In this document: positions 16,603-24,968 of the stretch, piece by piece | Layout of the letters: each line of letters begins with the position of its first letter | Numbering within the stretch: position 1 is the stretch's first letter | Source: Pseudoalteromonas phenolica | GTDB taxonomy: Bacteria > Pseudomonadota > Gammaproteobacteria > Enterobacterales > Alteromonadaceae | Direction of reading: 5' to 3' | DNA: 64,000 nucleotides | NCBI RefSeq assembly: GCF_001444405.1 | Contig: NZ_CP013187.1 | Location: forward strand, 2,480,001-2,544,000 | Program-made: the position numbers and the translations under genes | The notes under the pieces: model-generated | What the model was told of the DNA's origin: nothing | Seen by the model: the letters and a program-made list of their open reading frames with translations, nothing else | Databases searched by the model: none

Positions 16603-17724
16603 ATGCACACAGAAACCCCGTTCAAAACACACTTTAACGCTGAACAAGCAGGCTTAGAGTCATTAAATATCAAGTCTTCAAATATCACTTTTGTGAGTGT
16701 CTCAGATATGTTGGCACTAATTAATCAATATGGTGTAGAGCAGTTGATGCTTGGCATGGTTGAGTATCTTGAAGCTGATTTTAAACGCTGGCTTGATTTT
16801 GATAAGTCCCCCCGTTTTGCAGCACACTCTGCGGAGGGCGTAATCGAGCTGATGCCTGTTGCTGACCACCAGCAATTCAGCTTTAAATATGTGAACGGTC
16901 ATCCAAAAAACACCAAAATCGGCCTACAGACCGTTACCGCATTTGGCGTACTGAGCGATGTAGCCAGTGGTTATCCGCTGATGCTCAGCGAAATGACCAT
17001 ACTCACAGCACTTAGAACAGCTGCAACATCGGCCATGATGGCTAAATATCTTGCGCCAAAACAGAGTAAAACGCTGGCAATGATAGGTTGCGGTGCGCAA
17101 TCTGAGTTCCAGATACTCGCATTCAAAGCCATCCTAGGCGTCACCCACGTTCGCCTTTATGACATAGAGCCAAATGCAACCAAGAAGTGCTTTAATAACT
17201 TACAAAGTTATAGCAAAGAAAACGACCTAAATATTGAAATATGCCATTCATCCGAAGAGGTTATTAAAGAGGCTGACATCATCACTACCTGCACCGCGGA
17301 TAAACGAAATGCCACCATTTTGAAAAGTGACATGGTAGGTGAAGGCGTTCACATCAATGCCATTGGCGGCGACTGTCCGGGTAAAACTGAACTCGATGCT
17401 GCCCTACTCAATCGTTCAGATGTATTCGTGGAGTACGAACCTCAAACGCGTATTGAAGGCGACATTCAGCAACTACCAAGCGACAGTAAAGTGACCGAGA
17501 TGTACCAAGTTATTTTGGGTGAAAAATCAGGGCGTACCCATGACGCTCAACTGACCATTTTCGACGGTGTAGGTTTTGCACTTGAAGATTATTCGGCATT
17601 GCGATTTATTTTTGAGCTGATAAAACAGAATAAAGAGGCGCAGCAGATTGAGTTATTAGCAAGCCCTGAAGACCCAAGAAACTTGTTTGGCTTAACGCAA
17701 ACTCACAGCACCCCAAGCGCATAG
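16603..17724 (+). CDS. Ornithine cyclodeaminase family enzyme
   Basis: The 373-residue cytoplasmic enzyme matches the ornithine cyclodeaminase/mu-crystallin family, which converts L-ornithine to L-proline and ammonia using bound NAD. The substrate half includes LSEMTILTALRTAATSAMMA, the Rossmann nucleotide site is LAMIGCGAQSEFQ (about residue 160), and INAIGGDCPGKTELD carries the family catalytic Asp region. A length near 350-370 residues is usual. It is followed after 31 bases by a CtlX-type hydrolase that could supply ornithine, which supports true ornithine cyclodeaminase activity over the related ketimine reductase roles. Confidence 0.9.
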   Translation: MHTETPFKTHFNAEQAGLESLNIKSSNITFVSVSDMLALINQYGVEQLMLGMVEYLEADFKRWLDFDKSPRFAAHSAEGVIELMPVADHQQFSFKYVNGHPKNTKIGLQTVTAFGVLSDVASGYPLMLSEMTILTALRTAATSAMMAKYLAPKQSKTLAMIGCGAQSEFQILAFKAILGVTHVRLYDIEPNATKKCFNNLQSYSKENDLNIEICHSSEEVIKEADIITTCTADKRNATILKSDMVGEGVHINAIGGDCPGKTELDAALLNRSDVFVEYEPQTRIEGDIQQLPSDSKVTEMYQVILGEKSGRTHDAQLTIFDGVGFALEDYSALRFIFELIKQNKEAQQIELLASPEDPRNLFGLTQTHSTPSA

Positions 17725-17755
17725 ATGCTGAGTTATATAAAAATAAGAGACCACT

Positions 17756-18676
17756 ATGAGTTTATTTCCCCAAGCACCTAATGCGGTGGTGATGATAAGA
17801 CCGCATCATTTTAGCCCAAACGAGCAAACTGCGGTTGATAACAGCTTTCAGTCAAGCAGCAAATTCGACCACGCTGAGGTAAGTCGTTTAGCCTATGAGC
17901 AAGTTACTAGAGCCGCTGAAACCTTGCGCAGTCATGGTATTAACGTACATATTTTTGAAGATGAAAGCACCGAAACTCCAGACTCGGTATTTCCTAATAA
18001 TTGGTTTTCGACCCATCTTGGTGGGCAAATTGCCATTTACCCTATGTATGCGCCAAATAGGCGCAAAGAGCGTCGCAGTGATGTCATCGAATTTTTAAAA
18101 GCCCATTATCGCGTACAAGATGTCATTGATTATTCTGGCCTTGAGTACGACAACCTGTTTTTAGAGGGTACGGGGGCCATGGTGTTAGATCACATTGAAC
18201 GTGTTGCTTATGCCGCTCGCTCAAACCGCACCGACTCTCACGTATTAGAGCGTTTTTGCTCGCACTTTAATTTTGAACCTATGGTGTTTGACGCTCAAGA
18301 CAAGCATGGCAAAGCGGTTTACCATACCAATGTCTTGATGTGTATTGGCAGCGACTTTGTTATAGCTGGGTTTGAGATGATGACAGATACCAAACGCCGT
18401 GATGAAATCATTCGACGTTTTGAATTTGCTGGTAAAAAAGTGATCCATTTAACTGAAGCACAAATAGGCGCATTTTGCGGTAATGCACTAGAGTTACACG
18501 CAGGTTCTAAACGTTTATTGGCATTGTCGAGCACCGCATTTGCAGCGCTCAGTCAATCGCAAAAAGCATTGCTTGAGCAAAGTGTTACGCTAGTACCGCT
18601 AGACGTTTCGGCCATTGAACTAGCCGGCGGCTCAGTTCGGTGCATGCTAGCGGGCATACATCTGTCAAAACGCTAA
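17756..18676 (+). CDS. ctlX: Citrulline/arginine hydrolase of the CtlX type
   Basis: The 306-residue protein is a pentein-fold amidinotransferase/deiminase relative resembling CtlX, a citrulline-utilisation hydrolase. Recognisable features are VMIRPHHFSPNEQTAVDNSF, SVFPNNWFSTHLGG (the Asp/Asn substrate pocket), the catalytic His in AVYHTNVLMCIG and the nucleophile Cys near the C-terminus in GGSVRCMLAGIHL. Such enzymes release ornithine from citrulline, and some relatives act directly on arginine; sequence alone does not separate the two. It sits 31 bases after the ornithine cyclodeaminase gene and before an AGCS symporter, implying catabolism of an imported ureido or guanidino amino acid to proline. 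Confidence 0.85.
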   Translation: MSLFPQAPNAVVMIRPHHFSPNEQTAVDNSFQSSSKFDHAEVSRLAYEQVTRAAETLRSHGINVHIFEDESTETPDSVFPNNWFSTHLGGQIAIYPMYAPNRRKERRSDVIEFLKAHYRVQDVIDYSGLEYDNLFLEGTGAMVLDHIERVAYAARSNRTDSHVLERFCSHFNFEPMVFDAQDKHGKAVYHTNVLMCIGSDFVIAGFEMMTDTKRRDEIIRRFEFAGKKVIHLTEAQIGAFCGNALELHAGSKRLLALSSTAFAALSQSQKALLEQSVTLVPLDVSAIELAGGSVRCMLAGIHLSKR

Positions 18677-18695
18677 CACTGCTAAATCAAGGGTT

Positions 18696-18753
18696 TTATA
18701 CCTATCTTCTTAATTAAGGTAGCTATTTTGAGGATTGGTATTAATTGGTATAA
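18696..18753. repeat. Inverted-repeat stretch between ctlX and the symporter
   Basis: TTATACC (18696-18702) and GGTATAA (18747-18753) face each other, with CTTAATTAAG and a doubled ATTGGTAT inside. It could be an extragenic repeat or hold the symporter's own promoter; I cannot tell. Confidence 0.35.
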
Positions 18754-18771
18754 AAAAGAGAGCATATAACA

Positions 18772-20178
18772 ATGATAAATAGCGCAATTAGTACCATTAA
18801 CAATTTACTGTGGGGCCAAGGCCAAATACTCATTTATTTGCTGTTATTTGCAGGCTTCTGGTTTTCATTCAAGCTCAAGTTTGTGCAATTTCGCCACTTT
18901 AGATACATGTTCAAAGTGATGAAAGACAGCACCCAAGGCGATAAATCTGGTATCAGCTCGTTTCAAGCTTTGTGTACCGGTTTATCGGCTCGGGTCGGCA
19001 CAGGTAATTTGGCTGGCGTTGCCATTGCCATCTCATTAGGGGGCAGTGGCGCGGTATTTTGGATGTGGTTAATTGCGCTATTAGGTATGGCGACTGGGTT
19101 CGCCGAAAGCGTACTTGGTCAGCTTTATAAAATTCGTGACGGCAACAATGAATTTCGTGGCGGTCCTGCCTATTATATTCGTAAAGGCCTAAACAAACCT
19201 TGGCTCGCGGTACTGTTCGCGCTGTGTTTGTTTTTAGGCTATGGGGTAAGCTTCAGCGCCATGCAAGCTAACACCATTGCCGATGCACTAAATAATACCT
19301 TCGCCATCGACCCAACCTACACAGGGGCGGTGATTGCCGTTATCGCAGGTTTCATTGTGGTCGGCGGCCTTCGCAGTATTGCCCGTTTTGCCGAGCTCAT
19401 AGTGCCATTTATGGGACTGGCCTTTGTGGCCGTGGCGTTGGTGATTACTGCAATCAACATTCAACATCTGCCAGCTATGTTTGCTGATATGTTCGCCTCG
19501 GCATTTGGCTTAACAGAAGCTGGGGCGGGTGCACTCGGTGCAGCCATTAAAAATGGTATTCAACGGGGATTATATTCGAATGAAGCTGGCGCAGGTAGCG
19601 TGCCTCATGCTGCAGCAGGTGCGTCTCCTGTGCCAAATCACCCTGTTGCGCAAGGTTATGTGCAAATGCTTGGAGTATTTGTCGATACCATTGTTTTATG
19701 TAGCTGTACCGCCGTGGTCATTTTACTGTCTGACATTACCATCAGTGGCGAAATGGAAGGCATTGGTATGACACAAAACGCCATGAGCAGCCACTTTGGT
19801 GAATTTGGTCATTATTTTGTTGCCGCGGCCATCACCCTATTTGCTTTCACTTCCGTGGTTGCAAACTACGCCTACGCAGAGAGTAACCTTCACTTGTTCA
19901 AACTCGACAATAAACTGGGTCGCGCAGCCTATACGGCCTTATATTTATTTATGGTGTTTTGGGGAGCAACTGCATCACTCAAAGAGGTGTGGAGCATGGC
20001 CGACGCCGCCCTTGGTTTAATGACCTTAGTGAACGTTTACGCCATTGTGCTGCTCACCCCAACCATTGTTAGTATTACCAAAGACTATCAAAGTCAGCTA
20101 AAAACCAATAAAACTCCAGAGTTTAAATTAGACAATGTTGATATTCAGGGTAAAACAGAAAAAGGCGTATGGGAGTAA
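18772..20178 (+). CDS. AGCS family amino acid:sodium symporter
   Basis: The 468-residue inner-membrane protein has about eleven helices and the alanine-or-glycine:cation symporter signatures: GLSARVGTGNLAGVAIAI near residue 70, FRGGPAYYIRKG near 125 and SNEAGAGSVPHAAA near 270. It would import a small amino acid with sodium. It is 95 bases downstream of ctlX on the same strand and ends at a bidirectional terminator, so it completes the amino-acid catabolic group. The AGCS family usually takes alanine, glycine or serine; citrulline or ornithine import here would be an inference from context only. Confidence 0.92.
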   Translation: MINSAISTINNLLWGQGQILIYLLLFAGFWFSFKLKFVQFRHFRYMFKVMKDSTQGDKSGISSFQALCTGLSARVGTGNLAGVAIAISLGGSGAVFWMWLIALLGMATGFAESVLGQLYKIRDGNNEFRGGPAYYIRKGLNKPWLAVLFALCLFLGYGVSFSAMQANTIADALNNTFAIDPTYTGAVIAVIAGFIVVGGLRSIARFAELIVPFMGLAFVAVALVITAINIQHLPAMFADMFASAFGLTEAGAGALGAAIKNGIQRGLYSNEAGAGSVPHAAAGASPVPNHPVAQGYVQMLGVFVDTIVLCSCTAVVILLSDITISGEMEGIGMTQNAMSSHFGEFGHYFVAAAITLFAFTSVVANYAYAESNLHLFKLDNKLGRAAYTALYLFMVFWGATASLKEVWSMADAALGLMTLVNVYAIVLLTPTIVSITKDYQSQLKTNKTPEFKLDNVDIQGKTEKGVWE

Positions 20179-20184
20179 CAGCCA

Positions 20185-20210
20185 AAAGAGCGTGTTTAAA
20201 CACGCTCTTT
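20185..20210. terminator. Bidirectional terminator, perfect 26-bp palindrome
   Basis: AAAGAGCGTGTTT is followed directly by its reverse complement, between the convergent symporter (ends 20178) and flavoprotein (ends 20226) genes. T-runs border the stem on both strands. Confidence 0.8.
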
Positions 20211-20225
20211 AAATTGTCTAATAAA

Positions 20226-21770
20226 TTAAGCAGGCAAAATACTCTGCCCATGATTAAAGACATTAGTTGGGTCGTACTGATTTTTTACAGCCTGAAGTTT
20301 TTGATAATGCTCACCGTAGTAAGCTTGTTGCCAGTCTGTAATTAAAGGGTCGATATAATTTACGTATGCACCACCCGTACTCCATGGCGCCATAACTTGC
20401 CTAAAACCATTTTGCTTAGCTTGCGCAGTATCTATTTGTGCGTTGCTGGCACTGGGGTGAAGTGGTAAGTAATATTCGGCACTCACTATGGCTTTGCGGT
20501 GTGGATATGCGGTTTCACCCTCTCCTATTTCATCAATTTTGCCACCGAGTAGATTCATGATGATCATGCCGTTATGACCATCGCTGTTTTGCTGCTCAAT
20601 TTCCGCTTTTAATGCTCTTACGCCTGCTGGTGGAATGAGTGAGTTAAAAAAGTCAGAGCTGGCGCCAAACGCGCTACGCTGCATCGTTCCTCCCTCAAAT
20701 TGCGTGCTTAGATGACAAGATGCAACATTACTCTCACAAGTACCTAGCATCACACTGCGATAGCTACTTGTGCTTTGGGTGTTAGAACTCGGTGTAGCCC
20801 CTGTTTGCGCAATAAAGTTTTGCCAGAGAGTTTCTGCTTCTGCAGCAGGGTTTAAACAAAATGCCCGAACATTGACTCTCGGACCACCAAATACCCAAGT
20901 TGGTAGGCACTGCGCCCACATTTCATTGGGCCACTGCTCTGCAAGAGTTTGCCAAACCGCGAACACGTCTTCAAAATCATCAAAACTAAAATTCGCTTCA
21001 AATACGGTAATGCCGTTGGCTTCGTGAGCTTTGAATTTAAATTGCGTCACAATGCCAAAATTACCACCACCGCCACCTCTAAGCGCCCAGAATAACTCAC
21101 TGTGATTGTTTGCATCACAGCTAATAATTTCAGCGTCGGCAGTGACTATCTCAACCGCTTGAAGCGTGTCGCACGTAAGACCATGTGCTCTATCAACTAC
21201 ACCGAAGCCGCCGCCCATGGTTAACCCTGCAATACCGACACTTAAACAACTACCTGCAGGAATAGACACGCCCTGCTGTGTTAATTGATCATACACGTCT
21301 GTAAGTCTTGCGCCTGAGCCTATAGTGGCGATGTCACCTTGTAATGAAATGTCATTCAAATCTGCTACGTCTATTATCATACCTTCGGTTGTCGAATAAC
21401 CACCATAGCTATGGCTGCCAGAGCGTGGGGCAATATGAAGCTCATGCTCTTTTGCAAAGCGGATCGCAGTCTGCACGTCTTGTGCATTCGCGCATTTCAC
21501 CACAGCTTGCGGATAAATATGATCAAACCTTGTACTAAAACTTAAACGTGCTAACGAATATGGTTGCTCGTCAGTTGGGAGAATAACCCGACCTAAGACA
21601 TTATCTTTCAGCGTCTGCCATTGCTCGTTTGTGAGTTTGCTCACCACACCTGTATCTGGGCGATTATCTATGAGTGGCGGTGTGACTTCTGGGGCAGAGC
21701 TTTCACCTCCACCACAGGCAGTTAAAAATATCGAAGCGGCTGAAAAGCTGAGAAACTGTCGACGGTCCAT
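20226..21770 (-). CDS. Exported FAD-linked oxidase with berberine-bridge domain
   Basis: The 514-residue protein starts MDRRQFLSFSAASIFLTACGGGE: a twin-arginine motif and a lipobox (LTAC) coincide, so it is probably exported folded by Tat and then lipidated. The FAD-binding PCMH domain (about 75-250) has APRSGSHSYGG, where the His is the usual 8-alpha-linked residue, and HGLTCDTLQ, whose Cys is the usual second covalent link; both are present, suggesting bicovalent FAD. The C-terminal BBE motif ends QYDPTNVFNHGQSI. Relatives oxidise sugars or alkaloid-like compounds with release of hydrogen peroxide; the substrate is unknown. Confidence 0.9.
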   Translation of the reverse strand: MDRRQFLSFSAASIFLTACGGGESSAPEVTPPLIDNRPDTGVVSKLTNEQWQTLKDNVLGRVILPTDEQPYSLARLSFSTRFDHIYPQAVVKCANAQDVQTAIRFAKEHELHIAPRSGSHSYGGYSTTEGMIIDVADLNDISLQGDIATIGSGARLTDVYDQLTQQGVSIPAGSCLSVGIAGLTMGGGFGVVDRAHGLTCDTLQAVEIVTADAEIISCDANNHSELFWALRGGGGGNFGIVTQFKFKAHEANGITVFEANFSFDDFEDVFAVWQTLAEQWPNEMWAQCLPTWVFGGPRVNVRAFCLNPAAEAETLWQNFIAQTGATPSSNTQSTSSYRSVMLGTCESNVASCHLSTQFEGGTMQRSAFGASSDFFNSLIPPAGVRALKAEIEQQNSDGHNGMIIMNLLGGKIDEIGEGETAYPHRKAIVSAEYYLPLHPSASNAQIDTAQAKQNGFRQVMAPWSTGGAYVNYIDPLITDWQQAYYGEHYQKLQAVKNQYDPTNVFNHGQSILPA

Positions 21771-21985
21771 AACGATTCCTTGGTCTGGTCTACTTTGTTG
21801 TTTTTATCACCTACTTAACAACTCAGATTATGCTAAAGCGCTGTATTTAAACAGGGTAAACTTTGTCTATTTTATTGATTATTAATAATTTTCATCACTT
21901 TCTAAAAAACAAAGTGATAATTGAATCGCCGCGCTCCACGCGCTAGACTGAACTATCACTTTTTTGAAAGATCAATAACAACAAA

Positions 21986-23002
21986 ATGACGAATAAAATA
22001 ATCGACCTGCGCAGTGATACTGTCACCCAACCTTGTAAAGCCATGCGTGATGCAATGGCCAACGCGCCTGTTGGCGACGACGTGTTTGGTGATGATCCAA
22101 CCGTGAATGCACTACAACAAAAAGCCGCAGAGCTAACCGGCCATGAAGCGGCATTATTTGCCCCAAGTGGCACACAAAGCAACTTGCTTGCCCTACTCGC
22201 CCATTGTCAGCGCGGTGACGAATATATTGTTGGTCAAGACGCCCATACTTATAAATACGAAGGCGGTGGCGCAGCAGTATTGGGCAGTATTCAACCTCAG
22301 CCAATAGAGTTTGCAGCAAACGGATCTATTCCACTCGATATCGCGAAAAAGAAAATCAAACCTAACGACCATCACTTTGCACGCACCCGTTTGTTATCAA
22401 TCGAAAATACCGTAGGCGGGCAAGCTTTACCTATGTCTTACTTAGATGAGGCGCGTGCGTTTTGTAACGACACAGGGCTTGGTTTACACCTTGATGGTGC
22501 ACGGGTATTCAACGCATCGGTGCATCACAATGTACCTGTATCGGCAATTACTTCGCAGATGGATTCGGTTTCTATTTGTTTATCGAAAGGTTTAGGCACG
22601 CCACTTGGCAGTATTTTATGTGGCCCGAAAGACTTTATTCATGAAGCTCACAAGTGGCGCAAAATGCTCGGTGGTGGTATGCGCCAAGCTGGTATTGTCG
22701 CAGCCGCCGGTATATTCGCATTGGACAACAACATCGAAAGATTAATAGAAGATCACCACAATGCTGAGTTTTTAGCCACAGAACTTACCGAAATAGATGA
22801 ACTAACAGTCACAAAGCAATTCACCAATATGTTGTTTGTTGAATATCAAGGCTCGCTTTCACCCTCAGAGCTTGCAGACAAGCTGCTAGAAAAAGGCATC
22901 AAAATTTGTGCTGGCGAGCATATGCGCTTTGTGCTGCATAAAGATGTGAGCCACGCAGATTGTAAACGCGTTGTAGAAGGGTTTAAGGATATTTTTAGTT
23001 AG
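21986..23002 (+). CDS. ltaE: Low-specificity L-threonine aldolase
   Basis: The 338-residue PLP enzyme cleaves L-threonine and L-allo-threonine to glycine and acetaldehyde. It starts with the family hallmark IDLRSDTVTQPCKAMRDAM and PVGDDVFGDDPTVNALQ; the PLP-binding Lys is in SICLSKGLGTPLGSILCG (about residue 197), and the Asp/Arg pair LHLDGARVFNA binds the cofactor pyridine ring. Length is as expected (about 335). It is a single gene between unrelated neighbours, with no clear promoter motif. Confidence 0.94.
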   Translation: MTNKIIDLRSDTVTQPCKAMRDAMANAPVGDDVFGDDPTVNALQQKAAELTGHEAALFAPSGTQSNLLALLAHCQRGDEYIVGQDAHTYKYEGGGAAVLGSIQPQPIEFAANGSIPLDIAKKKIKPNDHHFARTRLLSIENTVGGQALPMSYLDEARAFCNDTGLGLHLDGARVFNASVHHNVPVSAITSQMDSVSICLSKGLGTPLGSILCGPKDFIHEAHKWRKMLGGGMRQAGIVAAAGIFALDNNIERLIEDHHNAEFLATELTEIDELTVTKQFTNMLFVEYQGSLSPSELADKLLEKGIKICAGEHMRFVLHKDVSHADCKRVVEGFKDIFS

Positions 23003-23022
23003 TAAGCGGTAAGTGGTAAGTT
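23002..23022. repeat. Short tandem heptamer after ltaE
   Basis: Three near-copies of GTAAGTG (GTAAGCG, GTAAGTG, GTAAGTT) follow the ltaE stop codon directly. A weak hairpin (CAGATTT at 23051-23057 with AAATCTG at 23076-23082) lies a little further on and may act in termination. Confidence 0.4.
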
Positions 23023-23108
23023 CTAAACTTAAAGCTGAAAGCGAGGCTGTCAGATTTATTCGAAATGGTTTGAGCAAATCTGGCGGTTTCGTTGAGCTGT
23101 TTCGAGTG

Positions 23109-23621
23109 TTAATTTAGTAACTGAATGATTTTTATTATTTTATTTTCGTAACCGTCCTGGATGAAACTGACTTCTAAACACTTTCCATTATCGATAAAGT
23201 TATCAATGTGGTCATCTCCTGTAAAAAATATACTATTAGTAAAATTACTGAACTCAAATTGAGTATCTTTAATTACAAACCTTTCTGTTTTGTATTTTGT
23301 GGGAGAAACCTCAGCCGAGTAGTTTTCAACACACCCAACAACCATCTCATATTTTTTTTCTTTAATTAAAACTTGCAGTTCAGCAATTTCAAAATATGAA
23401 AAAATACTATGAAATATAATCACACAAGATATTACACTCCAACCCCATAACACCTTGCTTCTACTAGTTTTTAAAACCCCTGATATATGTGAAGAAAACT
23501 CTGGGAACTTGAACAATAAAAATAAGATTAATGCAATCGGAAATATAGGTAAAAGCTCATCTAAAGCTGGTCCTATTTTTAATTCAAAATATATATTTGG
23601 GTTCAAATTACTGTCTGTCAT
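23109..23621 (-). CDS. Hypothetical small membrane protein
   Basis: The 170-residue protein is not one I recognise. It has two clear transmembrane helices, ELLPIFPIALILFLLFKF (about 21-38) and VLWGWSVISCVIIFHSIFSYF (about 55-75), followed by a roughly 90-residue hydrophilic, beta-rich tail with a CVENY...GKCLEV Cys pair. Its start ATG overlaps the TGA of the upstream SnoaL gene by four bases (ATGA), so translation is coupled. The pair may form a small membrane/periplasm module. The local base composition is more AT-rich than the flanking genes. Confidence 0.6.
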   Translation of the reverse strand: MTDSNLNPNIYFELKIGPALDELLPIFPIALILFLLFKFPEFSSHISGVLKTSRSKVLWGWSVISCVIIFHSIFSYFEIAELQVLIKEKKYEMVVGCVENYSAEVSPTKYKTERFVIKDTQFEFSNFTNSIFFTGDDHIDNFIDNGKCLEVSFIQDGYENKIIKIIQLLN

Positions 23622-24067
23622 TTCAAAAACAGCACCCGTTTTATCAAACCATCTTCAACTTCGTAGGTGGCGATCGCTTTAAACTTATTTTCGTGCTCTT
23701 TACCTTGATACATAAACTTTGCTGTCACTTCTTCGGTATCGACAACAAAACGACCTTGAATTTCGCGATTTGTGATTTTTGCATTTAAATAGCTTACTCT
23801 GTTGAACATCAACTCGTATTCTTCTTTCAATTTATCAATGCCTTTGTATTTAAGACCTTCTGGAAAATAGTGAATCTCGACGTCTTTGTGGTAGGTTGCT
23901 AAGAATGCGTCAATATCACGATTGTTGTAGGCTTTGAGCTGAATATCGACAATGTCTGTGACACTTTTTGCTGCTTCTAAAGTGCTTGAAGCCGCAAAAG
24001 CTGACGTTGATAAAGATGAAGACCCAAACAGTATGGCAGAAGATAATAAAGTGCAAATTAATTTCAT
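23618..24067 (-). CDS. Secreted SnoaL-like (NTF2 fold) protein
   Basis: The 149-residue protein has a signal peptide (MKLICTLLSSAILFGSSSLS and on, cleavage near AFAA-SS) and a SnoaL/steroid-isomerase-like domain: LKAYNNRDIDAFLATYHKDVEIHYFP and YKGIDKLKEEYELMF are characteristic of NTF2-fold proteins. No obvious catalytic Asp/His pattern can be assigned, so it could be an enzyme or a binding protein. It overlaps the following membrane-protein gene by four bases. Confidence 0.75.
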   Translation of the reverse strand: MKLICTLLSSAILFGSSSLSTSAFAASSTLEAAKSVTDIVDIQLKAYNNRDIDAFLATYHKDVEIHYFPEGLKYKGIDKLKEEYELMFNRVSYLNAKITNREIQGRFVVDTEEVTAKFMYQGKEHENKFKAIATYEVEDGLIKRVLFLK

Positions 24068-24189
24068 AACCTTATATTTCCTTTAAAGTTTTTATTATTT
24101 ATTGATACTACCACGATAAGTAAACAGAGTTCATTTTAATTTAAATCCTACAAAATACGAGCATTCAATCACGCTCATGAACTAAAGCA

Positions 24190-24203
24190 ATGACATTTGT
24201 CAT
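24190..24203. promoter_or_regulatory. 14-bp palindrome upstream of a membrane-protein gene
   Basis: ATGACATTTGTCAT has perfect 5-bp arms around ATTT. It lies about 80 bases before the start at 24281, resembles sites of NarL/DesR-type response regulators in layout, and is in the promoter region shared with the SnoaL gene. No regulator gene is adjacent. Confidence 0.4.
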
Positions 24204-24280
24204 CTGAGTTCGTGACAAAGCTCACTGATAAACGCCATACCTTCTAGCCATACTTACTCCATCAACAGACGGAGATTGCC

Positions 24281-24862
24281 ATGAACACCATTAACCTAGA
24301 AACACATTTACAAAACTATAAAAACCGACGCTTTTTGGCTGTACCACTGGCCGGCATGATTGTGTGGAGCTTACTGATTTTTACCGGTATGACTTTGACG
24401 TTACACATGCAAACTTGGGCGATTTATATTGGTACAGGTTCAATTGTGTATTTGGGGTTAGGTCTCGCGAAGTTAACTGGTGAAGACGTACAGTTTAAAA
24501 AAGGCACTGAGCGTAACCCGTTCGATACCATCTTTTTAGCCGCGGTTGCGATGACATTTTTGACCTTTTCAATCAGCATTACCTTTGCAATGCAAAACCC
24601 TTACGCCCTGCCATTTGCGATTGCTGTACAGTCGGGTTTAATGTGGTTAGTACATGGTGCAATTTGTAAGATTAAGGTATGTGTAGCGCACGCGATTGTC
24701 AGAACTGTTTTATGTACCGCTGCATTTATCATCAGTCCAGAGAACAGCTTTGTATTACAACCAATCATCGTGGTGCTGTGTTATTTATTTACCATCTTGG
24801 TCCTTGAAAAGAGATGGGCCAACTTACAAATGCAAAAAGCGTTAAAACCTCAAGCAGCTTGA
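24281..24862 (+). CDS. Hypothetical integral membrane protein
   Basis: The 193-residue protein has about five to six transmembrane helices (for example LAVPLAGMIVWSLLIFTGMT, WAIYIGTGSIVYLGLGLA, TIFLAAVAMTFLTFSISITF and PIIVVLCYLFTILVLEK). I do not recognise a named family with confidence. It has a good ribosome site (GGAG before the ATG), a palindrome upstream and a strong terminator downstream, so it is an independently regulated single gene. Confidence 0.75.
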   Translation: MNTINLETHLQNYKNRRFLAVPLAGMIVWSLLIFTGMTLTLHMQTWAIYIGTGSIVYLGLGLAKLTGEDVQFKKGTERNPFDTIFLAAVAMTFLTFSISITFAMQNPYALPFAIAVQSGLMWLVHGAICKIKVCVAHAIVRTVLCTAAFIISPENSFVLQPIIVVLCYLFTILVLEKRWANLQMQKALKPQAA

Positions 24863-24899
24863 ATACCAGCTCTCTAAACAAAAAACTCTTCCAACAAAA

Positions 24900-24922
24900 A
24901 AGCGCAGCATGATGCTGCGCTT
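24900..24922. terminator. Bidirectional intrinsic terminator
   Basis: AAGCGCAGC/GCTGCGCTT with an ATGAT loop, preceded by an A-run and followed by GTTT, between convergent genes ending at 24862 and 24969. Confidence 0.85.
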
Positions 24923-24968
24923 GTTTATTCTAATAACTCGAATTAGTTTTGTTTTACTTAGACTTTGC

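Noticed and set aside
22023..22319. 98-codon frame opposite the threonine aldolase
   Set aside because: It is a shadow of the conserved PLP enzyme; composition is Arg/His/Leu-biased as expected for antisense frames.
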